45,306 bases of DNA from Cellvibrionaceae bacterium (GCA_021151615.1 JAGKXA010000009.1:1-45306), one strand, 5' to 3'; counted from the first letter of the stretch, positions 1 to 9,187 are shown. Notes: generated by a model not told the origin, from the letters alone. A program made the numbers and translations.

Positions 1-812
1 GCAAATAAAGTACCCGCAGCGATTTCGTCGTTACAGGCGAATACGGCGGTGGGCTTTAAATTGGACGCAAGCAATTGACGCGTACGTTTCACGCCTGATT
101 CAAACGAGTATTCACCGGGTAAAATCAATTTTTTATCGAGTGTAATTTTGTTGGCTTTAAGTGCGGCCTTGTAGCCTTCCAAGCGCTCACCACTGGATTT
201 ATGCGCTTCCTCACCGCCCAGAAAGGCGATGGCTTTGTGGCCAAGGTCGATCAGGTATTGGGTAATCTTGTAGGCCGCCGTGCGGTCGTCGATAAAAATA
301 CAGGGGCCTTTTTTATCGGGCGCTTGTCCGCCGGATAGAATGCGCACAAACGGAATTTTGCGTTTGCCAAGGGCGGTGAGTACATCGGGCATTTCTGACA
401 TGGGCGGCGTTAATACCAGCCCGCCTACTTGACTGCGATCCACCATGTTAAGCACTTCATCAATAATATCTTCTGCTTTGGAATCGCAAGGGTGGATGAC
501 CAGTTCATAACCCTGGCGCCGGCATTCGCCCAAAATGCCTTTCTGCATATCAATGACGTAGTTGCTGTTGGGATTGTCGTAGATAAAGCCGATAGAGGAT
601 GCAGCGCCGCGCAACAGACGCGCCGAAAGGTTGGGTTGGTAGTTCAGGGCTTTTACCGCCTGCATCACCTTGTCTTGCAATTCCTGGCCGACAGTGCCTT
701 CTTTGTTAATAACACGGGATACGGTTTTAAAGGAGACTCCAGCAAGCTTGGCAACATCTTTGATGGTGGCTTTGGCTTTGGGGGCGTGTTTGTCGGCGGT
801 GGTCTTTATCAT
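1..812 (-). CDS. LacI-family transcriptional repressor (C-terminus cut by window edge)
   Basis: DNA-binding, sugar-responsive repressor of the LacI/GalR family. Reading the minus strand from ATG at 812 gives a short basic leader and then the LacI helix-turn-helix: IKDVAKLAGVSFKTVSRVIN at about residues 15-34, followed by the hinge-like NYQPNLSARLLRG. The effector domain follows, with the IGFIYDNPNSNYV strand, LGHKAIAFLGG and CNDEIAAG near the left edge. About 270 residues are present; the family is usually 330-350, so the missing part is the C-terminal end of the ligand domain. It is divergent from the secreted propeller gene at 1083 with a 270-bp shared upstream region that holds palindromes. 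The sugar recognised cannot be told. The Shine-Dalgarno sequence is weak, so the start rests on homology of the N-terminus. Confidence 0.93.
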   Translation of the reverse strand, partial: MIKTTADKHAPKAKATIKDVAKLAGVSFKTVSRVINKEGTVGQELQDKVMQAVKALNYQPNLSARLLRGAASSIGFIYDNPNSNYVIDMQKGILGECRRQGYELVIHPCDSKAEDIIDEVLNMVDRSQVGGLVLTPPMSEMPDVLTALGKRKIPFVRILSGGQAPDKKGPCIFIDDRTAAYKITQYLIDLGHKAIAFLGGEEAHKSSGERLEGYKAALKANKITLDKKLILPGEYSFESGVKRTRQLLASNLKPTAVFACNDEIAAGTLF

Positions 813-860
813 TCTTGGGTAACTTTCTTGTTGTTAACGAGATTTATAGCAGTACACGAG

Positions 861-876
861 ACTCCGGTACCGCAGT
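861..876. promoter_or_regulatory. 16-bp near-palindrome, candidate LacI-family operator
   Basis: ACTCCGGTACCGCAGT is a near-perfect palindrome (7 of 8 pairs) centred on TA, about 50 bp upstream of the lacI-type start. A second inverted repeat, CTAGAC-9 nt-GTCTAG, lies next to it at 879-899. A TATAAA box on the minus strand sits at 848-843. The size and position suit an autoregulatory operator, but LacI-family sites more often centre on CG, so this is inference only. Confidence 0.35.
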
Positions 877-1022
877 GACTAGACTGTAATAGTGTCTAGG
901 GTAGAGCTTAGCTGCCATTGGCGCAATCATTTCACGGCTGTTTCCCTTGTATCTGGACACGCGCAAGGTTTTGTAAAGTCTTTTGCTCCGTTTGAAAGGG
1001 CAATGGCACCATAAAATCCAGC

Positions 1023-1076
1023 ACTACCACAATAACTCTCATTACTACAATAACTCGGATTGTTACAATAAAGAGG
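1023..1076 (+). repeat. Three tandem 18-bp imperfect repeats upstream of the propeller gene
   Basis: Units at 1023-1040, 1041-1058 and 1059-1076 share the core TACAATAA (CACAATAA in the first copy), each preceded by an A-T-rich triplet. The last unit ends in AAGAGG, which serves as the Shine-Dalgarno sequence for the ATG at 1083. The repeats therefore sit in the presumed 5' leader. Confidence 0.6.
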
Positions 1077-1082
1077 TATCCC

Positions 1083-1919
1083 ATGAAAAAGCTATCGGTG
1101 TTCGTGTTATTCCTGTCCACTTTTTTCCTGTCAATGACGCTTAAAGCGCAACACTCACTAACCTCCCTGTGGCAGGCTCCAGATCTACCGACTCCCGAGT
1201 CAGTATTATTTGTTGCTGACAAAAAGACGCCCTATTTGTTTGTATCCCTGATTGATGGTGACGGCGCAGTTGCTGATGGTAAAGGTGGAATTGCCAAGCT
1301 GACACCGGAGGGTGGTGTGATTGATAAGGATTGGATTAGTGGCCTTAATGCTCCCAAGGGGATGGCGATTGTAGAGAGCCGGTTGTATGTGGCAGACATC
1401 AACGAGGTTGTGGTTATTGATATCAAAAAGCAAAAGGTTCTTAAAAAAATCCCAATCGTCGATTCTGTATTTTTAAATGATGTTACGGCTAATTCGGCGG
1501 GAATCGTGTTTGTATCGGATACTCGTACCCATAAAGTTTATCGCCTTGAAAAAGACGAGCCAGCGCTTTACCTGGACAATGTCAACAACGCCAATGGGCT
1601 AAAAGCGATTGGTTCGAATTTGTTAGTCGGTGCTGGGCCTGAATTATTAATTTTCGGGCCAGATAAAACCCGTTTAACCCTCGCTAAAGGATTTGCCCAG
1701 GGAATAGATGGTGTGGAAATGGCAAAGCGCGGTGAGTTTATAGTGTCCTGCTGGGCGGGCCTGGTTTATTACGTTTACGCTGATGGCAAGATTCAGTTAT
1801 TAATCGACTCCCAGGCAGACAAAATCAACACTGCCGATTTAGGTTTCGATGTGGCAACTAACACCTTGTTCGTCCCTAATTTTTTCAAAAACTCTGTTAC
1901 CGCGTATAAACTCCAGTAA
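1083..1919 (+). CDS. Secreted SMP-30/NHL-like beta-propeller protein
   Basis: 278-residue exported protein. An N-terminal signal peptide (Lys-Lys then a hydrophobic run to about residue 20, probable cleavage after LKA) is followed by repeated propeller-like strands such as GLNAPKGMAIVESRLYVAD, GIVFVSDTRTHKVYRL and NNANGLKAIGSNLLVG. These resemble the SMP-30/gluconolactonase and NHL propeller families. Such proteins may hydrolyse sugar lactones or simply bind ligands. I could not assign metal-binding residues, so enzymatic activity is not claimed. ATG at 1083 has AGAGG six bases upstream. It is divergent from the LacI-type gene, which may regulate it. A strong terminator follows the stop. Confidence 0.8.
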   Translation: MKKLSVFVLFLSTFFLSMTLKAQHSLTSLWQAPDLPTPESVLFVADKKTPYLFVSLIDGDGAVADGKGGIAKLTPEGGVIDKDWISGLNAPKGMAIVESRLYVADINEVVVIDIKKQKVLKKIPIVDSVFLNDVTANSAGIVFVSDTRTHKVYRLEKDEPALYLDNVNNANGLKAIGSNLLVGAGPELLIFGPDKTRLTLAKGFAQGIDGVEMAKRGEFIVSCWAGLVYYVYADGKIQLLIDSQADKINTADLGFDVATNTLFVPNFFKNSVTAYKLQ

Positions 1920-1933
1920 TTTACCTTTCATCT

Positions 1934-1962
1934 GTGCCCCCGATCGGGGGGCATATTTTTAT
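1934..1962 (+). terminator. Rho-independent terminator after the propeller gene
   Basis: TGCCCCC-GATC-GGGGGGCA hairpin followed by a T-rich tract (TATTTTTAT), 15 bases after the stop codon at 1919. Confidence 0.8.
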
Positions 1963-2167
1963 CTGTTAAATTTCTCAGCTTATATTTACGCATATTGTCT
2001 TATTTCATCGAACAAGTGGCTCCGTGTGTTGCGCCGTTCCCTTGCTCAATGGATTGCGTTGATTAAAATTGCGCCCCTCATCGGCTGGGCTAAGCTAGGT
2101 GGAGCGTAAGGTTAGCTATGCGCCCCGTTAATCTGGTTGATTTACCAGAGCATTACAGGAATATCGT

Positions 2168-5100
2168 GTGAGTTTGCAGAGACTTTGGATGTTAACAGCC
2201 TTCTCCCTAAGCGGGAGATTCGTTCGCCGGGTGCTGTTTGCTCCCTTGGTGATGTTGTCAGCCTTGGTGAACGCCGAGCCGGCAGACGCACAAGTTAGCC
2301 CGCCGCATTATTCATTCAGTCACGTACTTCCTGATCAGGTAGCCGCTATTGGCTATATCAATGCAATCGCCCAGGATGCCGAAGGTTTTATGTGGTTCGG
2401 GGGGGCGAATGGGCTGGCGCGCTATGACGGTTACCAGGTGCGCATTTACCGCAAAGAAGATAATGATTCCCGCAGTCTCAGCCACAGTTACGTTAACGAT
2501 ATATTTCTGGATTCAGACGGTAATCTTTGGATTGCCACGCGTAAAGGCATTAATCGCTATGACGTAGACACTGACAATTTCACGCGCTTTGATGTGCATC
2601 GCGATGCTCGAACGGCGGTAAATGCCGACAATATTATGGAGATTGAGCAAATCGGGGATGGCCTGCTGTGGTTGGGGACGCAAGGTGGTTTCTTCCGTTT
2701 TGACGTCCAGCACCAGCAGTTCAAAAGCTATTCCTTTGGCGGTGATTCTCATGAGGACTGGGTGTATGCCCTGGTGAAAGACAAACAAGGCATGCTCTGG
2801 TTGGGACATCAAAAGCGTGGGGTAATCCGTTTTGATCCAGCAACGGAAACCATGCGCGTCTACGGCAAAGATGAAGGCCTGATGTTTGCGGATATTCGTG
2901 AACTCCATGTGGACTCCGCAAATAATCTTTGGGCGGGCAGCTATGGCGGTGGTCTGTTCATGTTGGATCCAGCGCGTGAGCGCTTTGTCTCGGTCAAACA
3001 CGATACCCTTGAGAAAAGTGCGGTGGTCTGGTCGGTACTTGAAGATCGCCAGCACAATTTGTGGATTGGAGATGGCAGTGCGGTTTACGTTCGCGCACCA
3101 GGCGAAACCCACTTTGCCCGCTTCAGCTATGACGAATCCGAGCAAGGGTCGCCCGGCAATTATGTGGTCAACGAGTTGTTTGAAGATGTCGCAGGGGACA
3201 TTTGGCTGGGTTTTTTTCCTTCCGGTATTGATGTGGTCGATCGCCATGCATCGGTCTTTAATAATTTCCGCTACCGCGCAGGTAACCCCAATTCAATCAC
3301 CGAGGGTGGTGTGCTTTCGGCTGTCAGGGATACGGCTGGCAAGCTTTGGATTGGTACGGGTTATGGACTGAATTATTTCGATCCCCAAACGGAGCAATTT
3401 ACGCGTTATCAGTACGATCCCAATAACCCCCAGGGCTTGAATGGCAACACTGTGTTGTCGCTGGCGCTGGATGAATCTACCAAGTCTCTCTGGCTTGGAA
3501 TTCTGGCCGGTGGCTTGAACCGGTTGGATTTGAATACCGGTAAATTTACCCATTACCTTCCCGACAAAAATAATCCGGATGCTATTCGCGGGCGCGAGCC
3601 CTGGTCGGTTGCGCGCGACAATCAAGGTTACCTGTGGATTGCCACCGAAGAGGGATTGAATCGTTTCGACCCGCGCACGGGAAAGTTTCGCTACTACCTG
3701 CCTCCACCGGAGATGTTGGATGGTGCGCAGATACTCTACTCGCGCGTGGTGTATGTTGATCGGCAAAATCGCGTCTGGGTTGGCACCATTACGGGACTTT
3801 ACTTATTTGATCCGGTCAGTGAGCAATTTGTAAAGCGCTACCGCCACCAGGATCAGGACTCCTCCAGTTTAGGTGCTGATTTTGTATTTGTTCTTTACGA
3901 AGATAGCCGCGGAAATTTTTGGGTTGGCGGTGACGGTGGCGGTTTGGGATTATTGGATCGCGATACGGGAAAATTTACCGCATTCACCAGCAGAGACGGC
4001 TTGGCGGATGATGTAATCGCCGGCATTATCGAAGACGATCAGGGATACATCTGGCTTGGAACGCAAAAGGGGTTATCACGCTTTGATTACAGCAACAAAC
4101 AATTTCGCAACTTTGATAAACGCCATGGGCTTGGTGATAACCTGTTTAACCGCAACGCGCCGGTGAAATTAAACTCCGGCAAATTGTTTTTTGGAAACAG
4201 CAAAGGTTTTGTTACCTTCAACCCGGCGGCAATCAGTACTAATCAAATTCGCCCCTCAGTGGTGCTCACCGACTTATTCATACTCAACAAACCAGTGGAA
4301 GTAGGTGCAAACAATTCGCCCTTGAGCAAGTCACTTAACCGCACAGGTGAAATTCACTTAACGCACAAGGATTCGGTAGTCACCTTGCAATTTGCTGCAC
4401 TCAATTTCCAAATGAGTGAAGAGAACCAATATGCCTATCGGTTAATTGGGTTTGATGCTGATTGGATTCAGGCAGGCAATAAGCGCACAGCGACCTACAC
4501 CAATCTGGATGCAGGCACCTATACCTTTGAAGTTACTGCAGCAAATAACGACGGTATTTGGAGTGATAAGCGGGCGCGCCTGGTGATTCACGTTTCGCCT
4601 CCGCCGTGGCGCAGTGGCTGGGCCTATATCATCTATACCTGTTTGGCGCTGCTGCTGTTGCTATGGTTTTTGCGTATCCAACGGATGCGTTTGCATTACG
4701 AGCGTCAACAAGTAGAACAAGAGCGTTCATTGGTTCGTCGTCTGCAACAAGTGGATAAATTAAAGGACGAATTCCTTGCAAATACTTCTCACGAATTGCG
4801 CACGCCCTTGAATGGCATTATTGGTTTGGCGGAATCCCTGCTTGATGGTGCAAGTGGTCAACTTCCTGCGCAAGCCCAGTACAGCTTGCGTTTGATTGCC
4901 GCGAGTGGCCAGCGGCTTTCGGCGTTGGTGAATGACATCCTCGATTTTTCTAAATTAAAAAACCAAAGCATCGCCTTGCACAAAAAGCCAATTGACTTGC
5001 GGGTATTGGTTGATGTCGTAATAACCCTGTCCCAACCGTTGGTAGGGACTAAAAAAATTCAACTCAATAATTATGTTCCCGGCGATCTGCCAGCCATTTA

Positions 5101-6736
5101 TGCCGATGAGGATCGGTTGCTGCAAATATTGCACAATCTGATTGGCAATGCGGTGAAGTTTACCCAAGAGGGTAGTGTTAATGTTTACGCCGAAGTGAAG
5201 GACGATCAGATTCGTGTACAAATTGCCGATACCGGGATTGGTATTCCCAGTGAACATCTCGCTGATATTTTCCAGGCGTTTCATCAGGTTGATAGCCGCA
5301 TTGAACGTGCTTACGGTGGTACAGGGTTGGGCTTGTCGATCACCAAACAATTAGTGGAGTTGCATGGCGGGACGATTAGCGTAGAGTCCACTTTGGATCA
5401 GGGGTCAATTTTCAGCGTGTCACTCCCCTTGTCGCTGGAGTTGCCGAATCGATCTCCCGAGCCTGTAACTGCACCACCCCCGGCAGAAATCGCCGAACAA
5501 ATTACCATGGAGCAACTCAATCCACAGGTGCACACTGAGGACGCGAGTTATCAAGGTCACATTCTGGTGGTCGATGATGATTCGGTAAATCGCCGGGTGC
5601 TGGTGAGCCATTTGGCGTTGCGTAATTTCCGTGTAACTGAGGCCTCCAGTGGCGAAGAAGCTATTGCATTGGTTGAGCAGCTCGGCGATGTAGATCTGGT
5701 ATTGCTGGATATCATGATGCCCAGGATGTCAGGCTACGAAACCTGTAAGCGTTTACGCGAATCCTATCGCGCTTACGAGTTGCCAATTATTTTTCTCACC
5801 GCGCGCAATCAAACACATGATCTGGTGATGGGCTTTGAAGTGGGCGCGAATGATTACCTCACCAAACCCATATCAAAAGAAGAATTACTCGCGCGTGTCG
5901 ATACTCACCTCCAGCTCTACAGTGCCACCCAGTATCTCGATAAAAAAGTGGCTGAACGCACTGAAGAATTGCGTAAGAAAAACGAAGGTTTGCGGCAAGC
6001 ACAACAGGAATTGCAAATCGCCTATCGCAAATTGGAAGAGGCGAGCTTGTCTGACCCTTTAACGGGATTGCACAACCGCCGGTTCCTTAACAAATCCATT
6101 GGCGTCGATTTGGCATTGGTCGATCGCGAATATAAAAATTGGCACGATTCAAATCATGGGCGCAGTGAAGACTCCATTTTCTGGCCGCCGCCGCGAGATC
6201 ATGACCTGATTTTTTTATTGTTGGATGTCGATCATTTTAAAACGGTAAATGACACCTATGGCCACGGTGCTGGCGATAAGGTACTGGAACAGTTGAGCCG
6301 TTTATTGGAAGAGGTATTGCGCGATTCAGATTATCTGGTGCGTTGGGGGGGAGAAGAGTTTTTAATTGTGGCGCGTTTCTGCTCACGTGCAGAGGCCCCG
6401 GAAATGGCCGAGCGTATTCGCCAGGCTGTTACCAGCTTTTCGTTTGATATAGGTGACGGTATTCATTTGCATAAAACCGTATCGCTGGGATTCGCAATTT
6501 ATCCTTTCTATCAACAGGAACCGGATGCCTTGAGCTGGGAACAGGTAGTCAACATTGCCGATCGCGCCCTCTATGTTGCTAAAAAAGCCGGGCGCGATTG
6601 TTGGGTGGGATTTAATAGCCGTTTGAGCGACGCCCCAGCCGATAATCCGCTACAAGAGGGCAAGTTGCCGCCGTTAATTGCAAGTGGTGCACTGGATATG
6701 CAGGCATCGCGCAATATCGCTTCCGACCTGCTGTAA
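2168..6736 (+). CDS. Giant hybrid sensor: Reg_prop propellers, Y_Y_Y, histidine kinase, receiver, GGDEF
   Basis: 1522-residue inner-membrane sensor that should convert a periplasmic signal into cyclic-di-GMP synthesis. Order: signal sequence or anchor (1-42); about 14 Reg_prop repeats of the LWIGT..GLNRFD type (about 50-690), enough for two seven-bladed propellers; a Y_Y_Y domain (about 740-815); one membrane helix (about 818-837); HisKA with SHELRTPLNG and phospho-His 875; HATPase with HNLIGNAVKF, DTGIGIP (1021) and GTGLGLSI; receiver with DIMMPRMSG, phospho-Asp 1181; a coiled coil; and a C-terminal GGDEF domain with GGEEF at 1394-1398. The inhibitory site RDSD lies five residues before GGEEF, so both active and feedback sites look intact. 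GTG at 2168 is preferred because AGGA lies seven bases upstream. In Bacteroidetes the same input architecture usually ends in AraC; here the output is a cyclase. The ligand is unknown, perhaps a glycan. Confidence 0.95.
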   Translation: MSLQRLWMLTAFSLSGRFVRRVLFAPLVMLSALVNAEPADAQVSPPHYSFSHVLPDQVAAIGYINAIAQDAEGFMWFGGANGLARYDGYQVRIYRKEDNDSRSLSHSYVNDIFLDSDGNLWIATRKGINRYDVDTDNFTRFDVHRDARTAVNADNIMEIEQIGDGLLWLGTQGGFFRFDVQHQQFKSYSFGGDSHEDWVYALVKDKQGMLWLGHQKRGVIRFDPATETMRVYGKDEGLMFADIRELHVDSANNLWAGSYGGGLFMLDPARERFVSVKHDTLEKSAVVWSVLEDRQHNLWIGDGSAVYVRAPGETHFARFSYDESEQGSPGNYVVNELFEDVAGDIWLGFFPSGIDVVDRHASVFNNFRYRAGNPNSITEGGVLSAVRDTAGKLWIGTGYGLNYFDPQTEQFTRYQYDPNNPQGLNGNTVLSLALDESTKSLWLGILAGGLNRLDLNTGKFTHYLPDKNNPDAIRGREPWSVARDNQGYLWIATEEGLNRFDPRTGKFRYYLPPPEMLDGAQILYSRVVYVDRQNRVWVGTITGLYLFDPVSEQFVKRYRHQDQDSSSLGADFVFVLYEDSRGNFWVGGDGGGLGLLDRDTGKFTAFTSRDGLADDVIAGIIEDDQGYIWLGTQKGLSRFDYSNKQFRNFDKRHGLGDNLFNRNAPVKLNSGKLFFGNSKGFVTFNPAAISTNQIRPSVVLTDLFILNKPVEVGANNSPLSKSLNRTGEIHLTHKDSVVTLQFAALNFQMSEENQYAYRLIGFDADWIQAGNKRTATYTNLDAGTYTFEVTAANNDGIWSDKRARLVIHVSPPPWRSGWAYIIYTCLALLLLLWFLRIQRMRLHYERQQVEQERSLVRRLQQVDKLKDEFLANTSHELRTPLNGIIGLAESLLDGASGQLPAQAQYSLRLIAASGQRLSALVNDILDFSKLKNQSIALHKKPIDLRVLVDVVITLSQPLVGTKKIQLNNYVPGDLPAIYADEDRLLQILHNLIGNAVKFTQEGSVNVYAEVKDDQIRVQIADTGIGIPSEHLADIFQAFHQVDSRIERAYGGTGLGLSITKQLVELHGGTISVESTLDQGSIFSVSLPLSLELPNRSPEPVTAPPPAEIAEQITMEQLNPQVHTEDASYQGHILVVDDDSVNRRVLVSHLALRNFRVTEASSGEEAIALVEQLGDVDLVLLDIMMPRMSGYETCKRLRESYRAYELPIIFLTARNQTHDLVMGFEVGANDYLTKPISKEELLARVDTHLQLYSATQYLDKKVAERTEELRKKNEGLRQAQQELQIAYRKLEEASLSDPLTGLHNRRFLNKSIGVDLALVDREYKNWHDSNHGRSEDSIFWPPPRDHDLIFLLLDVDHFKTVNDTYGHGAGDKVLEQLSRLLEEVLRDSDYLVRWGGEEFLIVARFCSRAEAPEMAERIRQAVTSFSFDIGDGIHLHKTVSLGFAIYPFYQQEPDALSWEQVVNIADRALYVAKKAGRDCWVGFNSRLSDAPADNPLQEGKLPPLIASGALDMQASRNIASDLL

Positions 6737-6743
6737 ACCCAGG

Positions 6744-7058
6744 CTAGTCTCTCTTATCCATTACTTGCTGGAAGGCATTGAGCTGCGTGCTGCTGGCTTC
6801 CTGCTGGTATTTCTCTTTCCATTCCGGATAGGGCATGCCATACACATGGGTGCGTACGGCTTCATAATCCAACTGGATTTCCCCCTCAGCCGCCGCTGCT
6901 ACATACCATTTACTTAGACAATTGCGGCAAAAGCCGGCGAGGTTCATCAGGTCAATATTTTGTACATCCTTGCGGCTGTCCAGGTGAGCGAGCAAGCGAC
7001 GGAAAGTGGCGGCTTCCAATACTTGTTGTTGCTCGGGGGAAAGGTCTTCGGGTTTCAT
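6744..7058 (-). CDS. DUF1244 family small protein
   Basis: 104-residue cytosolic protein of the DUF1244 family. The signature is the stretch NLAGFCRNCLSKWY near residues 39-52, with its paired cysteines, followed by YGMPYPEWK. Family members are about this length and have no settled function; the CxxC suggests metal binding, but that is inference. It is convergent with the giant sensor gene, with only seven bases between the stops, and divergent from motA. Confidence 0.85.
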   Translation of the reverse strand: MKPEDLSPEQQQVLEAATFRRLLAHLDSRKDVQNIDLMNLAGFCRNCLSKWYVAAAAEGEIQLDYEAVRTHVYGMPYPEWKEKYQQEASSTQLNAFQQVMDKRD

Positions 7059-7179
7059 TGCGGACTCCGTAACTTATGTTTCAAAAGTTTAATCAGATTG
7101 TAAAAGGCGGGGCAGTGTCCGTGATCATTGGGCCTGGGTCAAATTTGGTAAATTCTGCGCGCTTAAATTCCCTGCTTGC

Positions 7180-7207
7180 TTGAACCTCAAATCATCCTGC
7201 CTATACT
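7180..7207 (+). promoter_or_regulatory. Candidate sigma-70 promoter for motAB
   Basis: TTGAAC (7180-7185), 16-bp spacer, TATACT (7202-7207), about 95 bases upstream of the motA GTG. Both hexamers match the consensus at four or five of six positions. No clear flagellar sigma-28 box was seen in the same gap. Confidence 0.45.
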
Positions 7208-7301
7208 CAATTCGTGCTGGTTGACTGGCGCTTATTCCATTGTTTGATATTTAGACATTTTTGCCGCTTTTCGAGGCGTTTTCTCTGCACCGGGGGTTTG
7301 C

Positions 7302-8159
7302 GTGAATATTATTGTAGGGATAATTGTCCTGTTCGCCTGTATGTTGGGTGGTTATGTACTCCACGGCGGTAACCTGCTGGCGATCTGGCAGCCAACTGAA
7401 ATCCTGATTATTTGCGGCGCGTCCCTGGGGGGGATGATTATTGCCAACCCTATATCGGTCAGTATCGGGGTGGTGAAATCGGCCGGGGCATTGATGACTC
7501 CTTCCAAGTTTAATAAGTCCTTTTATCTGGAATTACTGACCCTGTTATATGACATCCTCAATAAGACCCGTCGCGAAGGTTTGATGGCGATTGAAGGTGA
7601 TATTGAAGAGCCCGATTCCAGCCCGATTTTTGGTAACTATCCGGACCTGCTTAAAGACCATCACATAGTGGAATTTATCTGCGATTACCTGCGTATTATG
7701 GTGGCGGGTAATATGGCTCCGCATGAGTTGGAATCGCTGATGGAGCAGGAGCTGGACGGGCATCACCAGGAAGCAGGCCTGGTGCCTGGCGCAATTCAAA
7801 ATGCGGCTGACGGCCTGCCCGGTTTCGGTATCGTGGCCGCGGTGTTGGGGGTGGTAATTACCATGGGCAAGATTGGTGGCCCACCGGCGGAGTTGGGTCA
7901 CTCGGTGGCAGCGGCACTGGTAGGTACCATGATGGGTATTTTGTTTGCCTACGGCATAATCGGCCCCTTTGCGAGTTATTTGAATCATAAAATGCGCGAT
8001 GAGGCTCGCGCTTATGAATCTATCAAAGCGGTGCTGGTGGCTTCCATGAATGGCGTGCCGCCGCAAGTGGCGGTGGAGTTTGGTCGCAAGGTGTTATTCC
8101 ACGGTGTTCGCCCCAGCTTTAAAGAGTTGGAAGAACAATATCGCGCAAGCAAGAAGTAA
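7302..8159 (+). CDS. motA: Flagellar motor stator protein MotA
   Basis: 285-residue integral membrane stator subunit that, with MotB, conducts protons and turns the flagellar rotor. Four membrane segments are visible (about 1-20, 30-50, 170-190 and 200-222) with a large cytoplasmic loop between the second and third. The residues known to matter in E. coli MotA fall at identical positions here: Arg90 and Glu98 in the loop (NKTRREGLMAIEGD), Pro173 (GLPGFGIVAAVLG) and Pro222 (GIIGPFASYLN). This and the length favour the proton-driven MotA type over PomA. The start is GTG at 7302 just after GGGGG. motB follows after eight bases, so the two are one operon. Confidence 0.96.
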   Translation: MNIIVGIIVLFACMLGGYVLHGGNLLAIWQPTEILIICGASLGGMIIANPISVSIGVVKSAGALMTPSKFNKSFYLELLTLLYDILNKTRREGLMAIEGDIEEPDSSPIFGNYPDLLKDHHIVEFICDYLRIMVAGNMAPHELESLMEQELDGHHQEAGLVPGAIQNAADGLPGFGIVAAVLGVVITMGKIGGPPAELGHSVAAALVGTMMGILFAYGIIGPFASYLNHKMRDEARAYESIKAVLVASMNGVPPQVAVEFGRKVLFHGVRPSFKELEEQYRASKK

Positions 8160-8167
8160 GGGCGTGA

Positions 8168-9163
8168 ATGATGGAAAAAGGCGCAACGCAACAACCCATA
8201 ATCATCAAGAAGAAAAAGGGCCACGGCCATGGTCACCATGGTGGCTCCTGGAAGGTGGCGCTCGCGGATTTTATGACCGCAATGATGGCCTTCTTTTTGT
8301 TGATGTGGCTTTTGGGGAGTACCTCCACGGAAGAGCAAAAAGCCATTGCCGGTTATTTTCAGGACCCGGGTAGTGCCTATGTTGTCGGAGAAGGTGGTGC
8401 AGATTTGGGCTTGATCAGCCAGGATCAGCCGCTCAAGCAGTCCCAATCGGAGCAACCAGACAACGACCAGGCCAGTGATAAAGAGGCCAACAAAGATCAC
8501 GATAAGGATATGTCGGAAGATCAAATCAAAAAGGAAATGGAAAAAATCGAAACCCAGCAATTGGAAGAATTGAAAAAGCAATTGGAAACCGAAATCAATT
8601 CACTGGATTCCGTGTTCCAACAAATCAAAGACCAAATCCTTATCGATTTCACTGCATTGGGCCTGCGTATTCAAATTGTGGATAAAGATCAGCGCCCCAT
8701 GTTTGATGTAGGCAGCGCCAATCTACAGCCCTGGTCATCGGATGTTCTGCATGCGCTTGCGCCCATTTTGAATAAGGTGCAAAACAAAATCAGTATCACC
8801 GGCCACACAGATTCAACACCCTATGGCGCTGGTGCAACCTACACCAATTGGGAGCTGTCTGCGGATCGCGCCAATGCTGCACGGCGCGCATTGCTGGAGG
8901 GAACTTACCCTGAGGCCAAAGTGGCCACGGTACAAGGGATGGGTTCCGCTGCGCCCCTGCTGGTGGATAAACCCAATGAGCCCATTAATCGCCGTATTGC
9001 AATTATTGTGTTGAAAAAGGCAGTTGCTGAAGCCTTGGGTAGTGGTGTGGGAATTGATAGCAGCAGTCTTATGAAAAGTGCAGATCCATTCAGTAATCCC
9101 GCGCCCAAAATTTTATCGCCCACGGAAGTGGATGACGCTATCGATGCACAGAGTGCACAGTAA
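8168..9163 (+). CDS. motB: Flagellar motor stator protein MotB
   Basis: 331-residue partner of MotA that anchors the stator to peptidoglycan. A lysine- and histidine-rich cytoplasmic tail (KKKKGHGHGHHGG), as in Pseudomonas MotB, is followed by one membrane helix with the proton-binding aspartate, Asp34, in ADFMTAMMAFFLLMW. Then come a charged, coiled linker (about 85-150) and a C-terminal OmpA-like peptidoglycan-binding domain (about 170-285) with ITGHTDSTPYG and NWELSADRANAARRALLEG. All functional elements look intact. Two adjacent ATG codons (8168 and 8171) could start it. A terminator follows. Confidence 0.96.
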   Translation: MMEKGATQQPIIIKKKKGHGHGHHGGSWKVALADFMTAMMAFFLLMWLLGSTSTEEQKAIAGYFQDPGSAYVVGEGGADLGLISQDQPLKQSQSEQPDNDQASDKEANKDHDKDMSEDQIKKEMEKIETQQLEELKKQLETEINSLDSVFQQIKDQILIDFTALGLRIQIVDKDQRPMFDVGSANLQPWSSDVLHALAPILNKVQNKISITGHTDSTPYGAGATYTNWELSADRANAARRALLEGTYPEAKVATVQGMGSAAPLLVDKPNEPINRRIAIIVLKKAVAEALGSGVGIDSSSLMKSADPFSNPAPKILSPTEVDDAIDAQSAQ

Positions 9164-9187
9164 TAAATTGTTCGTCGTTTTCAAAAC

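Noticed and set aside
429..878. 149-residue frame on the plus strand
   Set aside because: It lies opposite the LacI-type gene, which has a clear family signature; no homology-like features in this frame.
932..1222. 96-residue minus-strand frame with repeated hydrophobic motif
   Set aside because: The repetition is the 18-bp tandem repeat read in reverse; it also overlaps the propeller gene start.
2513..3247. 244-residue frame on the minus strand
   Set aside because: Antisense to the Reg_prop repeats of the giant sensor; long only because the repeats are poor in stops on that strand.
8168..8250. His-rich N-terminus of MotB as a novel metal-binding domain
   Set aside because: Similar Lys/His/Gly tails are ordinary in Pseudomonas-type MotB proteins.
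7545..8581. Minus-strand frames opposite motA and motB
   Set aside because: Shadows of well-supported stator genes; no ribosome binding sites and no recognisable domains.
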